Shown here: positions 11,790 to 23,122 of the stretch, in pieces
Numbering within the stretch: the stretch's first letter is position 1
Layout: the number at the start of each line of letters is the position of its first letter
Assembly (NCBI GenBank): GCA_905178155.1
Contig: CAJINV010000003.1
Span: 9,989,979 to 10,053,978 of the forward strand
Source of the DNA: Amoebophrya sp. A120
Taxonomy: Eukaryota > Sar > Dinophyceae > Syndiniales > Amoebophryaceae
Length of the DNA stretch: 64,000 nt
Direction: 5' to 3'
Translations under genes and position numbers: made by a program
Notes under the pieces: generated by a model
Seen by the model: only the letters and a program-made list of their open reading frames with translations
The model's database searches: none
Told to the model about the DNA's origin: nothing

Positions 11790-12032
11790 ATGATAGAAAG
11801 TGCGGCCTTCGGGCACCATCACGACCAAACTGGAGTTGCAGTGACGGCGCGCACAGAGGAGGCTTCGGGCTCGCGAGGGCCCCCGGCTGCTGAAAACAAA
11901 GGGAGTGGCACACAAAAGTCGATCGTTGACGTCGCAGAGGAATGTACGGTCTCCTTCGTTATTCTGCCCGACTATCCACAATATATTTGCCGCATTCGTA
12001 CACAAAATGCCGACGGTCCAGTGCCTGACTGA
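11790..12032 (+). CDS. Candidate first coding exon or small ORF
   Basis: The ATG at 11790 sits in GCGCCACCATGA, close to a Kozak context. The frame gives 80 residues: a polar, His/Gly/Ser-rich N terminus, then SIVDVAEECTVSFVILPDY, which resembles the beginning of the first strand of a ubiquitin-like domain, and stops at 12030-12032. A GTACAC donor at 11998 (phase 1) could end it earlier. It may be the N-terminal exon of the gene that carries the ubiquitin-like exon just downstream, but the phases do not join directly, so a further exon or another border would be needed. Confidence 0.35.
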   Translation: MIESAAFGHHHDQTGVAVTARTEEASGSRGPPAAENKGSGTQKSIVDVAEECTVSFVILPDYPQYICRIRTQNADGPVPD

Positions 12033-12114
12033 CAAGATTCTGTTCGTATCTTCATCGTGTTCAGAACGACAACTATCGTTTTGCAGTTTGGAAAAATTTG
12101 TACTATCAACATAG

Positions 12115-12263
12115 ATCATGATCATTCTGTGCGTGTGCGGGAAATATGTACTATTGCATGCCGAGCACTACGGGCAAACAAAAGTGCTCAAGCTGGACCA
12201 AACGATACGGGAAATACGAGAGGCCTTGGAGCGGGAGCTGGCCATACCAAACTATGAGAATGC
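12115..12263 (+). CDS. Ubiquitin-like domain exon
   Basis: Between the acceptor ACATAG (ending 12114) and the donor GTAACT (12264) the frame encodes KYVLLHAEHYGQTKVLKLDQ followed by TIREIREALERELAIPNYEN. This has the beta-strand, tight turn, beta-strand, alpha-helix, 'IP' pattern of the first half of ubiquitin-like domains. The second half is not identified; a phase-compatible candidate exon is 15709-15811. IQUB proteins carry an N-terminal ubiquitin-like domain, and the C-terminal exons of an IQUB-like gene lie 13 kb downstream on the same strand, so this could be its 5' part; that link is inference. A competing open frame in the same stretch (GKICTINIDHDHSV) makes the call less certain. Confidence 0.45.
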
Positions 12264-12990
12264 GTAACTCCCCTTTGCCCTCATCTGTCGTGGAAAAGTA
12301 GAGATCCACGGATGCTAATTCTTCGAGTTTCAGCTGCGTTGTAGCCTTAGCTAGTAATTGTGAGCAGCGTAGTGCTCGGACTCGACAGCAGCAACCACTA
12401 CAACAATAGGTCAGCCAAGGGCCGGGGCAACCTAGAGACGAGCAACAGGCCCCGTCGTACACATAAAGCGCGCCTTAATGACGACAGCATGGGCGAAGAA
12501 CCATGGAGCTCTGGATGGAGACTACTACTCCGCTTCTCGTCGTTGGACTCACACACGCCTGCCAAGCTGAGCGACTAGAGCCTCCGCCTTTGCGGTCCCA
12601 CGGGGACACTCTTCAGCGGTTCAATCGCTCAGCAGACGGGGCGAAAGCCTCCGGCTGCGCTGCGCCCTGTTCCAGATTCCTTCGCGCCTAGTTCATATCC
12701 ATGAACCCCATCGGTTCCAACCAGGACCGACGGACGAGCGTGATCGCAGTAAGACCATCGGGGGAAAAGAGGCCGCTTCGCGGATCCCTAGAGAAGGCGC
12801 CGACCTAAGCTCGGCAGGGGCCGAATCACATTGCCTGCGTGTTTGCTGGTGATTGGAAAAGTGGCGCGCCTGCCACCTCGCAAAGCTTTCGTGGCTGCCG
12901 CCGCTGCGTCATGCCGGTGGGGCACTTGGCCCCCTGTGAAGAAACTCACAGTGGGGTGGCTGGGCTTTCGGGGGGTTCGCCGGTTGGCGT
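12264..12990. other. Intron or spacer
   Basis: Mixed sequence with short open frames only. Nothing recognisable; composition becomes GC-richer toward the right. Confidence 0.3.
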
Positions 12991-14350
12991 GAGAAACAGG
13001 GGGGCAGGCCCAAAAAGTGCTCGCGGCGAGGGGCCTATCGGGGCGGAGTTTTCGTAATTCTCCGCAGCGCTGCGCTTGCGCCCCCGGTGCAGCATACTGC
13101 TGGCGCCCTTACTCGGCGGGGGCGGCCCCGGAGGCTGTTTTTCTTTCGTTTTCTCCAAGGGCTGCCTCGCACTACCGCCGCCCGCGCGCGGGCTTTTCCG
13201 CCAACGCACTGGGGCGCGCGCTCTGCGTTTTCTTTGTGCGCGCGCCTCCTAGATCACGCGCGCGCAGCTCTCGCCTTTGCCCCGCCCGGCCCTGCTTTGC
13301 CCGGCGGGCCGAGTGCCGAGGCGGCCCCGCGTCTTTTGGCCGCTACCGCGTTCCCCCGTGGAGCCCAGATAGCTGCGCCCCCGCTCGGACCTGGCGGACG
13401 CTCGGGGGGGGGGGCGCGCCCTCTCGATTCGCCCGGGCGTAGCTCCTGGCGCCCTTTCATGACCTTGCAGCCCCCTTCTGCGCCGGGCGTCTCGGGGCCG
13501 CTTTGCGTGTTTTGGAATTGCGCGCGCCGACGAAAGACTTCACGGTCGCGGAGCCCAACTACTCGGGCCTTTGTCCCGGACGCGTGCGCTCGGCATACGC
13601 CCGGAAGCCCACGCGGCGGGCTTTCCGGGCAAGCGGCGCCGCCATTTCCGACAAGAGGAAAAATAAGGCGGGGGTGGTTCGCTCACACGACACGGACAAA
13701 AATGCGGCTGGCACACTGGCTGAATTCTGCAAGAAGGGTCGCGCCAGCGGCGACTTCCTCGAAGCAAAAATCCCACAGGCGAGCAGCCTTGCTAGCAGTT
13801 GCGAACAACGGAGCGCCACAACTGGAGTTGCATGAGTAGACCCACCCGCAAGCTATCAATCTATATGAGCCAGGGCCTTGGTGCGCAAAAACCCGCCGGC
13901 TTGTGCGTATTTGCTTTGGATTAAGCGCGCCGAGCGGCCCGCTGCGGCCTCGGCGGGCGCTGTCCTTCGCGCGCACCGCGGAGGGGGGCCCTTGTGTGGG
14001 ATCCGCGGCCCGCTCAGAGAGCTTGCCGCGCCTTTTTTGCGTGCCGCCGTACTTTCCACGCGCGGCGCGCCCGGTAATTCCGCGCGCTTCGCTGTGCATT
14101 AGAGCCCTCCAAAGCCGGGCTGGTCCGGCCCCGTTCCTTGGAGTCTTTTTGCTCTTTTTTATTTGCCACTATTCACCCTCGGGCAAAGAAAAAAAATAGG
14201 CGCACGGCCCGCCTTCGGGGTGCTCGAAAATGGGGAACCGCGCGGGGGCCCAAGGAAGCCCCTGCGGTCGTGGGGCGGTCTTCGTTGCCCTGGGTCTGTC
14301 CTCTGCACTGCCACCGACTCTGGGAGCTGCGGCCGCGCTTTTTTCTCCAC
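12991..14350. other. GC-rich repeat-like block
   Basis: GC-rich stretch including a G run (about 13405-13415) and many CGCGCC/GGCGCG words. Long open frames occur on both strands (250 codons on +, 138 on -) but their residues are dominated by Ala, Arg, Pro and Gly as expected from composition. No domain was seen. Confidence 0.4.
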
Positions 14351-15708
14351 TGCAGCCAGGCTGGTGGCCTCAGTGAGTGCGTGTGTCGGCTTGGGTCTCC
14401 CTCAGTCGCGCGCCTGTGCAGTTTCTCTAAAAGCCGGAAGGGTCGTTTTCTCGTCTATCGGCAGACTTCGCCGACCCCGGTTGCCGCTCCCACTAGATCC
14501 AACGACTGCTGTAATTGCTGACTTTTCTCCAGCCGGGTCCCATCCTGTGCATTCGTGACCCTCAAATAGAGAGGAGGGCGGGTTGCGCAGTTTCATACAA
14601 GCAAGTCGCTCTCTATGATGCAGCTCACGGGCGTCGAAGGTGGTGCCGTAAGTGGTACACTGCAAGACACGAGAAGCCTGCGGCAGTACGGTGTTCGGTG
14701 ATAAAATGAAAAGCGCCCCGACCCCAGCGCAGACTGGCAAATACAGGAGGGGAGCGTATTTGGAAAGCTGCATGTGCAACGCAGAACATGATAGATTTTT
14801 AGCGACGCTCTGTGTTGCGCGGCGGCACAGAATCTATACATAGTATGCGCCATACCAGAGCGTCCCGGCACCACCGCTAGGCTATGAGACGAAATGGACA
14901 GTGTTTATTTTCTTCACGTGACATCGCTGTAGGTGCAGGTTCAGGTCTCCTGTATCAATCTGTACCTTCTTTGCTTCTTGCTTTCATGTGGAAAGGCGGG
15001 AGCAGCGCTTTTGCACGCGTTTTTATTTATCTGGAGCGTCGTGGGTCGCTCAGTAAACAGAAAGCGACACCAGGCTCCAAGTTCAGCCGCAGAGCAAAGA
15101 GGAAAGACAAAAACTGGCTACCAACTGATCCGACGAAAGCGCGGAAGCGCTTTTCCTGCCTGCTCTTGTTGTCGCTCGTATACTTTTTCTGAATCTGTTA
15201 AGGAGTGAAGTTTGGCCAGTTTCTGTCTGCAAAGTCGAAAATATAGCAAGTTGAAAGCTGTTGCTGAGTTTGTATACAAGCGACGCCGCGCTTGCGCAGG
15301 CCAAAGATTTCCGTTTGGACACTTTAAGTACACTTCTTGGGGAAGGGCGCTTTTTGGTATGATATCCGTCCCGGCAACCAGATAGGAATAGAACTCCGGA
15401 TCAACTATTATGAAGCTGCAGCGAGCAACTCGTCGTATTTATAGTCTCGACACAAAAGCAAAATCATGAGTCTTCTGCACGAAGTTTTGAAACAGAAACG
15501 AAGACTTATCAGAGGATAGTAAGTATGTTTTTCTGTCCGGCCGAAGCAGGAGAAGGGTAGGTTCCTGCTGCCTTGAAAAGCAAAACACTCATTCAGGTAT
15601 GTTATGCCGGAGGTTTTAAGTGTGACCGTTGCAGACGTCGAGGGAAGGCAAAGACAACTCACTGTTGCAGTTACGCAAGTCGCAGACGGATTTTTTTGAA
15701 CGGAGCAG
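14351..15708. other. AT-richer stretch without a clear gene
   Basis: Unique-looking DNA. Open frames are short (up to 125 codons, antisense) and do not resemble known proteins. It could be intron DNA of the gene with the ubiquitin-like exon. Confidence 0.3.
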
Positions 15709-15811
15709 GGCCTTCAAATTGATACAACATACCTGGTTAATATATGTGGGTTTACTTTTGGATGGGGAGCTAATAATTAAAAAAAGCGCACACGTCATTC
15801 CATTTTTTTTG
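15709..15811 (+). CDS. Candidate exon with strong donor
   Basis: Lies between the acceptor GGAGCAG and a perfect GTAAGT donor at 15812. The open frame reads AFKLIQHTWLIYVGLLLDGE and ends KKSAHVIPFFL. Its entry phase (one base before the first codon) matches the exit phase of the ubiquitin-like exon at 12263. 'LLLDGELI' faintly recalls the 'LIFDGKEL' segment of ubiquitin-like folds, but the match is weak. Confidence 0.3.
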
Positions 15812-16258
15812 GTAAGTCTTGAAAATTTAAGCTTGCTGATGTAATCAGAGGAGCAAATGGAAGTGCGGCAAAGTCATGCCTTGGAAGCTCTTTCTTAAAG
15901 CAACTCACGGACTTTTCATGAATAGAGTTTGCTTCGACACAACGAGACCGAGGCATGGGAAGTGCTGTTTTGAAGAAATCCCATCTGACCGACTCATAGC
16001 AATTGAAAAGCAACAAGCCGCAAAGCCCTATCAGGGTGGATATCGCCACAAGGCTTCGGGTAATTGAGAAACTCATTATTTGTATATCAGTCTGCTATAT
16101 AAAGTATCCGTTGGTGCTCTCCTTGAACAAAAATGCTTGCAGTTTAAATCAGTAATATTGATTACTTGCTGCCTGTAGCAGGAACCACAACCAATCCACG
16201 CGGCGTGGGCCGCGTGGGAAAAAATGCTCCTTGAAGGGTTAATTCGGTACCCGCGCCT

Positions 16259-16302
16259 GCATTGGTTTAGGGTTTCGGGCTTCTAAGGTTGAGGGTTTAG
16301 GA
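16259..16302 (+). repeat. Degenerate telomere-like TTTAGGG words
   Basis: GGTTTAGGGTTTCGGG and GTTGAGGGTTTAGG occur within 40 bases. TTTAGGG is the telomere unit of many algae and alveolates. The array is short and imperfect, so it is at most an interstitial relic; similar words occur near 48000 and 61325. Confidence 0.3.
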
Positions 16303-16439
16303 TCGTCGGGCACGGGATACTCTTCCTGGCCCCCCTCCCACTCCCTGCGCGCCCTCTGTGGCTTTATCCTGTGCCCGTGCCTCCGCTCCCTCTCGCGCTT
16401 GCCTGGTGTTTCTTCTCGCCGACCCATGTGCCACCCCAC

Positions 16440-18430
16440 GGCCATCGCTCATGTTGATGCTCTACGTAGCTGGTTGGGCTTTTGAGATTTTTTGGAAGTT
16501 GCTGAGGCCCTTCGGGTCGTTGGGATCGAAGGGTAAGGAGTTGCGATTCCTGTATTCCATCCCAATCCTTTTCTCTTGTGACCTCGGGAAGAAGCCGCAT
16601 GAGGCAGGAGGCGTCAGATTTGAAGAAAAAAGCGCGATCTTTAGATTGCAGTGGTTCAAAAAAAGGGCAAGAAAAACCAACACCTTTGAAGACGGGCGAG
16701 CCATATTGGGCTACTTTCATGCCTCTGCTGGGTACAAGGGGACGCCAAGAGAGGCCAAGCGCTATACTTTTGAAGCAAAAAGACGTCCTTTTGGTTGTTC
16801 TTGCTCTTTTAGGCCTCAGGCAAGATCCGGAAAAAGTGGGTCGCAAGATCCGAAAGAAGCCAAGGGCGGCTACAAAGTTGGCCACTGTTGGTCTTCTGCC
16901 GGCCGAGCGAGGTCCGGAAGAACGCAAAGAAAAGGGCCCGCTTCTACGATAGTGCGCACATTTGCGCTTGGGCTTCCTCAGAGGTGTTAAAAAATAAGTC
17001 GCTTGCGCATCACGAAAGCGCTCGCTTTTGGCCAGATCCAGAAGACGGCAGAGGAGTTGCTTTCTCGTTATAAAGGCGGCCACTCTTCTTGGCTCCCTGC
17101 GGAAGGGGTGATCCCGGAGGAAATTAAAAAGCCACTTGCTTCTTTACAAAAGTGGTCATTTGTGCCTTCTACTGGAGGGGCCAGAGCTGGAAGAAACCAA
17201 AAGAAAAGCGCGCCTGTCCTTAGAAAAGTGGGCGCCTCTGGAGTCTTCCAGAAGGGCCAGACCTTCCGGAGGCCCGAGAAGCATCCAGCCGCTTTAGCCA
17301 AAATGCGCCATCGAAAGTGCCGCGTTTCATTTTGAGCCTTCAGGAGATTTTAAAGGCTGGGCCTTGAGGAGGTTCAAAACCTTCTGAAGGGCAAAAGGTC
17401 GCGAGCTGCCGAATTTTCTGAAGGTTTTTTGGACCCAAACGTTTCAGAGGGTTGAGAGAACACCTGCAGAAGGTCCAGACCGCCTGCGGGGGAGAAAAAG
17501 AAGCTATACTCTTCCGAGACTTGACCCAGTTCTGTTTTTGTTTCGGTCATTTTTTTACGGCGCTCGAATGTTCACAAGGTTTTTGCCCGTCTTCATGCGG
17601 CACGCCATTCGAGCCGTGGGCAAATGTGAGCGCACACTCCCGATATATGATTCACTAAGCCTGTTTCTCCTTTTGGACCTCTGGCCGTTTTCCACTTATC
17701 TTAATCAGTACCCCTTGTTTGGTATACCAAAGCATCGCAAACGGAGCGCAATGGCCTTCCCGTTGCCACATGTGCGCAATTCGATGGCGTGCCATCGTTC
17801 AAAAAGCCGGCCAGTGCTCGTTCGGGGCGAAAAAGTGGATTGGAAAGGAGCCCCATTTTCTTCAAAGACAGCAAAAACAGGAGGCCTCCAGAAGTGGAAA
17901 GGCCAAAAAAGTCAAACTTTGCGGCTCGGCTTGCTTTGTTTCGGAAAAGGAGCAACGGCAGTTTGAACTACGGCTGATGGCGTGGAGCGTTGCGTGGCTG
18001 AAATGTTGCCACCCGGGAGGCTGTCTGACCGCTTCTGGGCCAGAATATGAAAAAGACGCAAACTCTCGAGTAGCACAAGCCACCCAAAAAGACTGCGAAA
18101 CTCGTGCCCGGACCATCGGCCGCTTACAAATTGAAGGCGATGCCTTTAGCTTAAAATGCTCACTCCGTTTGGAAAGTGCGACCCGGAAGAGGCCGCACAT
18201 TGTCCGGGCCGAAGCAATAAAAAGAACGCATTACTTCTCGGAGCGGACGCGTGCCCTTCCTGCCCAGTTTTCGGCCTCGTTGAGGGCCAGGAATTGCGGC
18301 GCTTCCCTTTCTTACAAACGCTTTACTTGGGCGGCCCAAAAGGACTGCCGGGAAACGCGAAAACTACGCAAATCCGTGGGATTCGTCGGCTTTTGCCGGT
18401 CCGCCTGCTCTGCTCGCGCATAGACCTTCG
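16440..18430. repeat. Unrecognised repeat-like block with purine-rich stretches
   Basis: About 2 kb containing long frames on both strands (210 and 234 codons on +, 239 on -). Sequence is rich in AAGAAG/GGCCAAAA words on + and reads like a decayed mobile or satellite-like unit rather than a gene: none of the products has a recognisable motif. No TIR of the main family was found at its ends. Confidence 0.35.
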
Positions 18431-18801
18431 CGCTGACTCGGACGCTATGCGCGCTTTTGTGTATCAGCATCAGCCCTTCCGGCGCGACCTGCATAAACGA
18501 ACTCGGTATTGATAGTCTATTTCCATCTCCGTTTACACTTCTTCGCCATATTTCCCGTGTCTGAGAATATAACGCGCCTGCATTTCAGGCGTCATGTACC
18601 ATCACGGGAGCACTCAAACCGCCAGGCTCGAGTATGCGTTCGAAGAGGCCGTCTACTGCCGAGCAAGAAGGAGCAAGTTTATAGTGCGGCAATTTTCAAC
18701 TCAATGCGGTACAAGGTTCGTCCACGCCCTTACTCATGTTGCATGATCATTTGTTACATAGATAAGAAGACGCAAAGGGTATGCTTGCTCTTACGTGCCA
18801 G

Positions 18802-18890
18802 TTAGGAGCGCATCTTCCATATGATATTGAGGAGAAGGAGTATACAACCAAGTTTCACCGAGACACGCTATCAGACGAAGAGTGCGTGGC
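18802..18890 (+). CDS. Weak candidate exon
   Basis: After TACGTGCCAG the frame encodes LGAHLPYDIEEKEYTTKF and then HRDTLSDEEC before GTGGCG. The mix of acidic, basic and aromatic residues is protein-like, unlike flanking DNA, but no family is recognised and the right border is a guess. Confidence 0.25.
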
Positions 18891-18960
18891 GTTTACAACA
18901 CTTTGCCACGAATACTGCACAACTTTTCTATATTTCAGGCAAAAAGTTTTTTTACCCAAT

Positions 18961-18993
18961 AGATAGATAGATAGCTAGCTAGCTAGCTAGCTC
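18961..18993 (+). repeat. Compound microsatellite (GATA)n(GCTA)n
   Basis: About three AGAT units change directly into five AGCT units. Confidence 0.9.
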
Positions 18994-19199
18994 TACCCGG
19001 CAGGAAGACAAAACTAGTTCTAAAAAATTATTTACCTTATGCGATCAACAGGCTCGAGAATTTGTCTTCTGAAGTCAAATGACTCAGCACGCCTTCTATT
19101 AAGTCCCCTAAAGTCTGGTCTGCTAATCCAGGCGGTGGCAATTATTTCGTGCCAGACTTCTAAACAAGTTTTCTTGCCTCTTGGCGGTAGTTTGTCTAA

Positions 19200-19440
19200 T
19201 AGAGAGCCCCCAGCTCGAGGCGGCGCCGGCGGCGCCACCTAGAACCCAGTTTGCGTCTTGGGCGGCGCCCCCAGGTTTGCGTGTTGGGCGATTTTTGAAG
19301 CGTAAAAAATTTTGGGCTTCGCGCGATTTTCGGAGATCAGAAAAGTTTTGGGCTTTGCGCGATTTTTTGAATTTTCAAAAAAGGGCGATAGTGCGAGGGT
19401 GCTAGAGCGAGGCGGACCGCAATCGAGCTTCCCTTCACTG
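19200..19440. repeat. GGCGCC-rich and TTTTCGAA-rich degenerate repeats
   Basis: GGCGGCGCCGGCGGCGCC near 19220 is followed by repeated GATTTT/GAAGTTTTGGGC words (CGCGATTTTCGGAG, GCGCGATTTTTTGAA). Similar TTCGAA/TTTTCAAAA vocabulary recurs at 19670-19740 and 63770-63830. Confidence 0.45.
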
Positions 19441-19483
19441 CTAAAACGGGTGGCGTTGCGTCACTCGAGATGCCTGGCTCTCA

Positions 19484-19578
19484 ATGCAATGCAATGCAAT
19501 GCAATGCAATGCAATGCAATGCAATGCAATGCAATGCAATGCAATGCAATGCAATGCAATGCAATGCAATGCAATGCA
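19484..19578 (+). repeat. Pentanucleotide microsatellite (CAATG)n
   Basis: About 19 nearly perfect copies of CAATG. All frames stay open through it, which creates the artefactual Met-Gln-Cys-Asn-Ala repeat peptide. Confidence 0.97.
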
Positions 19579-20149
19579 GACAATCGACCTTCAGGAACTC
19601 AATGACAGGACGAGGGCAGCTCTTCGAGCTCGCCTGACGCGGAGTTTTTGTCTAAGAAGCTCGCGCTGCATTGAATTTTCAAAAAAGTTTCGAAGTTTGC
19701 GAATTTATTCGAAAAATTTCAGAAATATTCAGGAGGTGGGCGAATGTTGGGAACTCGTGAATATTTTGGACATTGGCGAAGTTCGGAAAAGGCTGTGGAG
19801 ATAGGCACCTTCACAAACTCGAGCATATTTTTAATTTATGAAAGCGGGCAAAGTTCTTGCTCTACTTCTAGTTCGCAAAAAAATTTTTTAAGTTTGGCAA
19901 TTTCAACAGCCCGAAGATGTTTTGAAAGACAAAAAAAAGTCTGCAGCTGCGTTGCGCGATTTTCTTTCCCCGGGGCGCTCGTTCATCTTCCGCAGCGCAG
20001 CAATAGGAGACATATGCCATGCCTAGGCGACTATATACTAACTATATATAGTTCATCGTCACACTTAACTAGCCACGTACGCTTCGCGTTTGCCTGTAGA
20101 AATGTTAAAGAATAACGCAGCACAGGGCGCCAAGGAATAGAAGGACGGG

Positions 20150-21030
20150 GCAGTAGTCGCTCGAAAAACGAGAAAGAACTAGGCGCGGACGGGCTTCCCC
20201 TGGCGAAGCATGTCGGCCCGGCGCGCCGCGACCCGCAGGCCTGAATGATCTTGCCTGGCTGCGCCTTTCGGCGTGCCGGTTTGCTTCCGCAGGGGCCGTG
20301 GAAGTCCGCGTGGCTTGCTGCATGTCCTCCGTTTGCCCCTGCCTGCCTCGATCCGTCCGGGTTGCCGGAGGTGCCTGGCAGGACCCTCTTGGGGCCACTC
20401 GGCTTCGCCTGCATGCTGGGGCCCGCAGAAGACGGCGCCGCCAAGGCCTTCCGCCCTTATTGAGGCCCGGTATGTTAGGTGGGTCTATCTCCTGGCTTTG
20501 GCTTTTCATTCAGGGCGGCCGCGGTTCGGGTCGCGCGCGCAGCGCGAAAAGGTCGGTCTGCTCGTTTCTGCGGATCGCCAGCGAGATGGTACGGAGAAGG
20601 GGCGCGCGAGCGGAGGAAGTGGGGGGCGCCGCGATCTCGAGCGCCAAGGGTTGAAGCTAGAAACACTCGCACAGCAGACATCGGACGCGGAAGCAACTTG
20701 CAGCCCCAGGAGGGCACGTGCTGGCTTGTCACCACACATCAGAAGTCGCTAGCTTTCTGCGCTATTGTGCCTCCGCCGGCTTCCCGCCGGTGGGGCGCCC
20801 GACTTTTTTTTGCGATTGCGCAGCCAGTATGTGGTTGTAGGTCTGCGCATTTCCATTTGTTTCTATCTCGATTGGGAACCGTCTCTCCTGTGCCTGAACA
20901 AGTACCGGTCAATGCGACTAACGGAAAAGGCCGCGCTCTTGCGTCGTGCCATCGCCAAGAAAGCGACTGGCTTCGGAGCGAAATAACGCCCCACCTCAAC
21001 GTGCAAGAGCCATGGCGCACAGTATGGTGA
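20150..21030. other. GC-rich repeat-like block
   Basis: GC-rich DNA with long open frames on both strands (183 codons on +, 137 on -), none recognisable. The right edge passes into AT-rich DNA at about 21030, just before the foldback. Confidence 0.4.
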
Positions 21031-21137
21031 TCTAGAGGAGTGTTGCGCGTCGCAAATGAATTATCTTAGGCCTTGGCAAAAATATAGATTTGGATCTTGA
21101 GGGGCTCGCAGGGCAATTTGTAAAAGTCACGCCAAGT

Positions 21138-21665
21138 ATATCGAAGAAAAAAACACCATCACAATCACAAAACTCAAATTTTCAAAATTTTTGACCATCA
21201 AAATTAAAATTTCGCTGGACTTTCGCGGCACTCCCGAACCTGTTGTATCTGGTTTTGAGTGTTGAGTTTTGCAGCAGATGATTTATGATATTGGCTATTG
21301 GCGGTAAGCTAGCTAGTTAAGAAGAGAGATTTCTGAAGACAATCGTTCAGCTTCCAGCAGACGAACAGTGGTAGATGGGGTTGTCGCCCTCTGGCCCCAC
21401 CTGGGGCCAGAGGGCGACAACCCCATCTACCAAGCTTCGTCTGCTGGAAGCTGATCGTTTGTCTTCAGAACTCTCTCTTAACTAGCTTACTCAAACCGCC
21501 ATTTTTGACATAACCAAATAGCTAACACAAAAATAAATACATTCGCATTCGAGAATTGAAAAGTATTTTCTTACCTGAAAATCAAAATAATTTTTTGTTC
21601 AGCTCCTGCAAAATTTTGAAAATTTGAATTTTGTGATTGTGATGGTGTTTTTTTCTTCGATAAAG
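21138..21665. mobile_element. Foldback element with nested inverted repeats
   Basis: The outer arms are CGAAGAAAAAAACACCATCA onward (21140-21200) and its inverted copy at about 21600-21660, roughly 55-60 bases with few mismatches. Nested inside is a second inverted repeat of about 100 bases per arm (21297-21395 and 21396-21497): CTCTGGCCCCACCTGGGGCCAGAG is the centre and GCTTCCAGCAGACGAA is shared inverted in both arms. The DNA between outer and inner arms is AT-rich and not complementary. It has the structure of a foldback or MITE-type transposon. No coding capacity was seen. Confidence 0.8.
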
Positions 21666-21904
21666 TAGTTTGTGTCCTCGATACGCGCAGACCGTCGATC
21701 ACAGAACGCGCTCGGTTCAGTCAACACGGGAAACAGGCACCCAAATGCCAAAGAAAGGTACGACATACGGCCAGGCTCTGCGGCCGACAATATCTTGTAA
21801 AGCATGAGTCCACTTCTACGCTGATGAAGTGATAAGCTGCAAGTTCTTCGCGTAGCAAGCATATTTTTGATTATCTATGAGTAGTATCATGGTGGTATGT
21901 ACAC

Positions 21905-23009
21905 GTAGGGAGGTCACGAACGTTGTAAGCTCGCGTCTTTTTTGCCATCTAGTGCGAAAAACGACCGGCAGTTTTGAAGCGGGCGGAGGTGTTTGCACAC
22001 GAAAAGCCACGCAGTTTTGAGCTGGCCGGGGCTTTGTTCCGAAACAAGCCCCCCCGAAATTGCAGCTATTGCCGTGTATAAAGACGACGCAGAGCAGGAG
22101 CCCAAAACAAAGTGGCGCCTTAGGGCCTGCCGATTCGAGGGGCAGAAAAAACAGCGGCGTGAAAACAAAAAACCAGCATGCTGTGGGCCTCATCTTAGCC
22201 CACAGTTGAAGACAAAAAAGCGGCCAGCAAAGTCGGCTACTTGTAGGGCCTGGAGCAGGCCAAAAGCAAACAACAAAAAAAGGACGCGCCGCCAAAAGCT
22301 GAATGCATGCTGACTGGGTGCTCACGGAGCCGGCCCGGGCGGGCGCCCGGGCGGGGCCATGGCTACCTTTTTTGTTTCCCAAGAGCCTCCTTTGTTAACC
22401 TTGTAACCCTCTGCGCGATACCCCGCGCACAGGCCCCCATTTTAACGCGAACCTTTTTAACGCGCAATGCCCAGCGTACCTTTTTAACGCAAACAGGCCC
22501 CCTGCTTAACCCTCTGCGCAATACCCCGCGCAGGATAGATGGTGATGATGATGATGATGATGATGATGACCAAGAGTTTACCGCTTTTCGCCCTGTGCCA
22601 AGAATCGAAGGCCAGGGCGCCGCATGTTCCAGGCCCGATTTCGGGCACCCAAGGGGTCGACGCTCGCGGAGGCCCAGCCTGGGCCACTGCAGGTGGGCCA
22701 GGTTTTTTCTTTTAGTTGGCATGGGTTTGCCGCCTTTCGCCAGAAACCGAAAGCCAGGCCGCGCACTCTTGGCAAGGTTTCTGGCCCTCATGGGGCCGCC
22801 CTCCTGGTGGCGGCTCAGCCGGGGCCAGGACCAGCCTGCGGGAAAGCGTTCTGCTTCTGAAAGCAGCTGGGGAGGCTATAAATCGCCTACTTCACTCGCG
22901 ATATTGATGGCGTGCCGCATCATGCGGAAGAATGATTTGCGCGAGGTCATGGCGGTCACAGAAGGACGCGGTCAAAGGCCGCGCAAAAAAACCGCCCTGG
23001 CCGCACTAC
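21905..23009 (+). mobile_element. TIR element, diverged copy 3 (about 1.1 kb)
   Basis: Left end GTAGGGAGGTCACGAACG, then AAACGACCGGCAGTTTTGAAG as in the other copies. Right end GGCCGCACTACCCCCC. It is longer than copies 1 and 5, and its right half holds unrelated GC-rich DNA with a run of GATGAT units, suggesting an internal insertion. Open frames of up to 246 codons span both parts and are unlikely to be genes. Confidence 0.6.
22540..22569 (+). repeat. GAT trinucleotide microsatellite
   Basis: About nine GAT units inside element copy 3. Confidence 0.95.
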
Positions 23010-23122
23010 CCCCCGAGCCGGCTACTACTAATAAAATATATTGGTAGCCAGTGGCGCCGAAAGAACGTGCGCCGGCGACTCTGTTGGCGTTTAGGTGACA
23101 AGCTGGGGGATTTGTCCTCTCT

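Noticed and set aside
12600-12640. tRNA-like B-box word GGTTCAATC
   Set aside because: No matching A-box or cloverleaf pairing around it.
16259-16302. Interstitial telomere array
   Set aside because: Only two or three imperfect TTTAGGG words; too short to claim.
16358-17083. Overlapping 210- and 239-codon frames as a possible transposon protein
   Set aside because: No catalytic motif (DDE, HUH, reverse transcriptase) can be seen in either translation.
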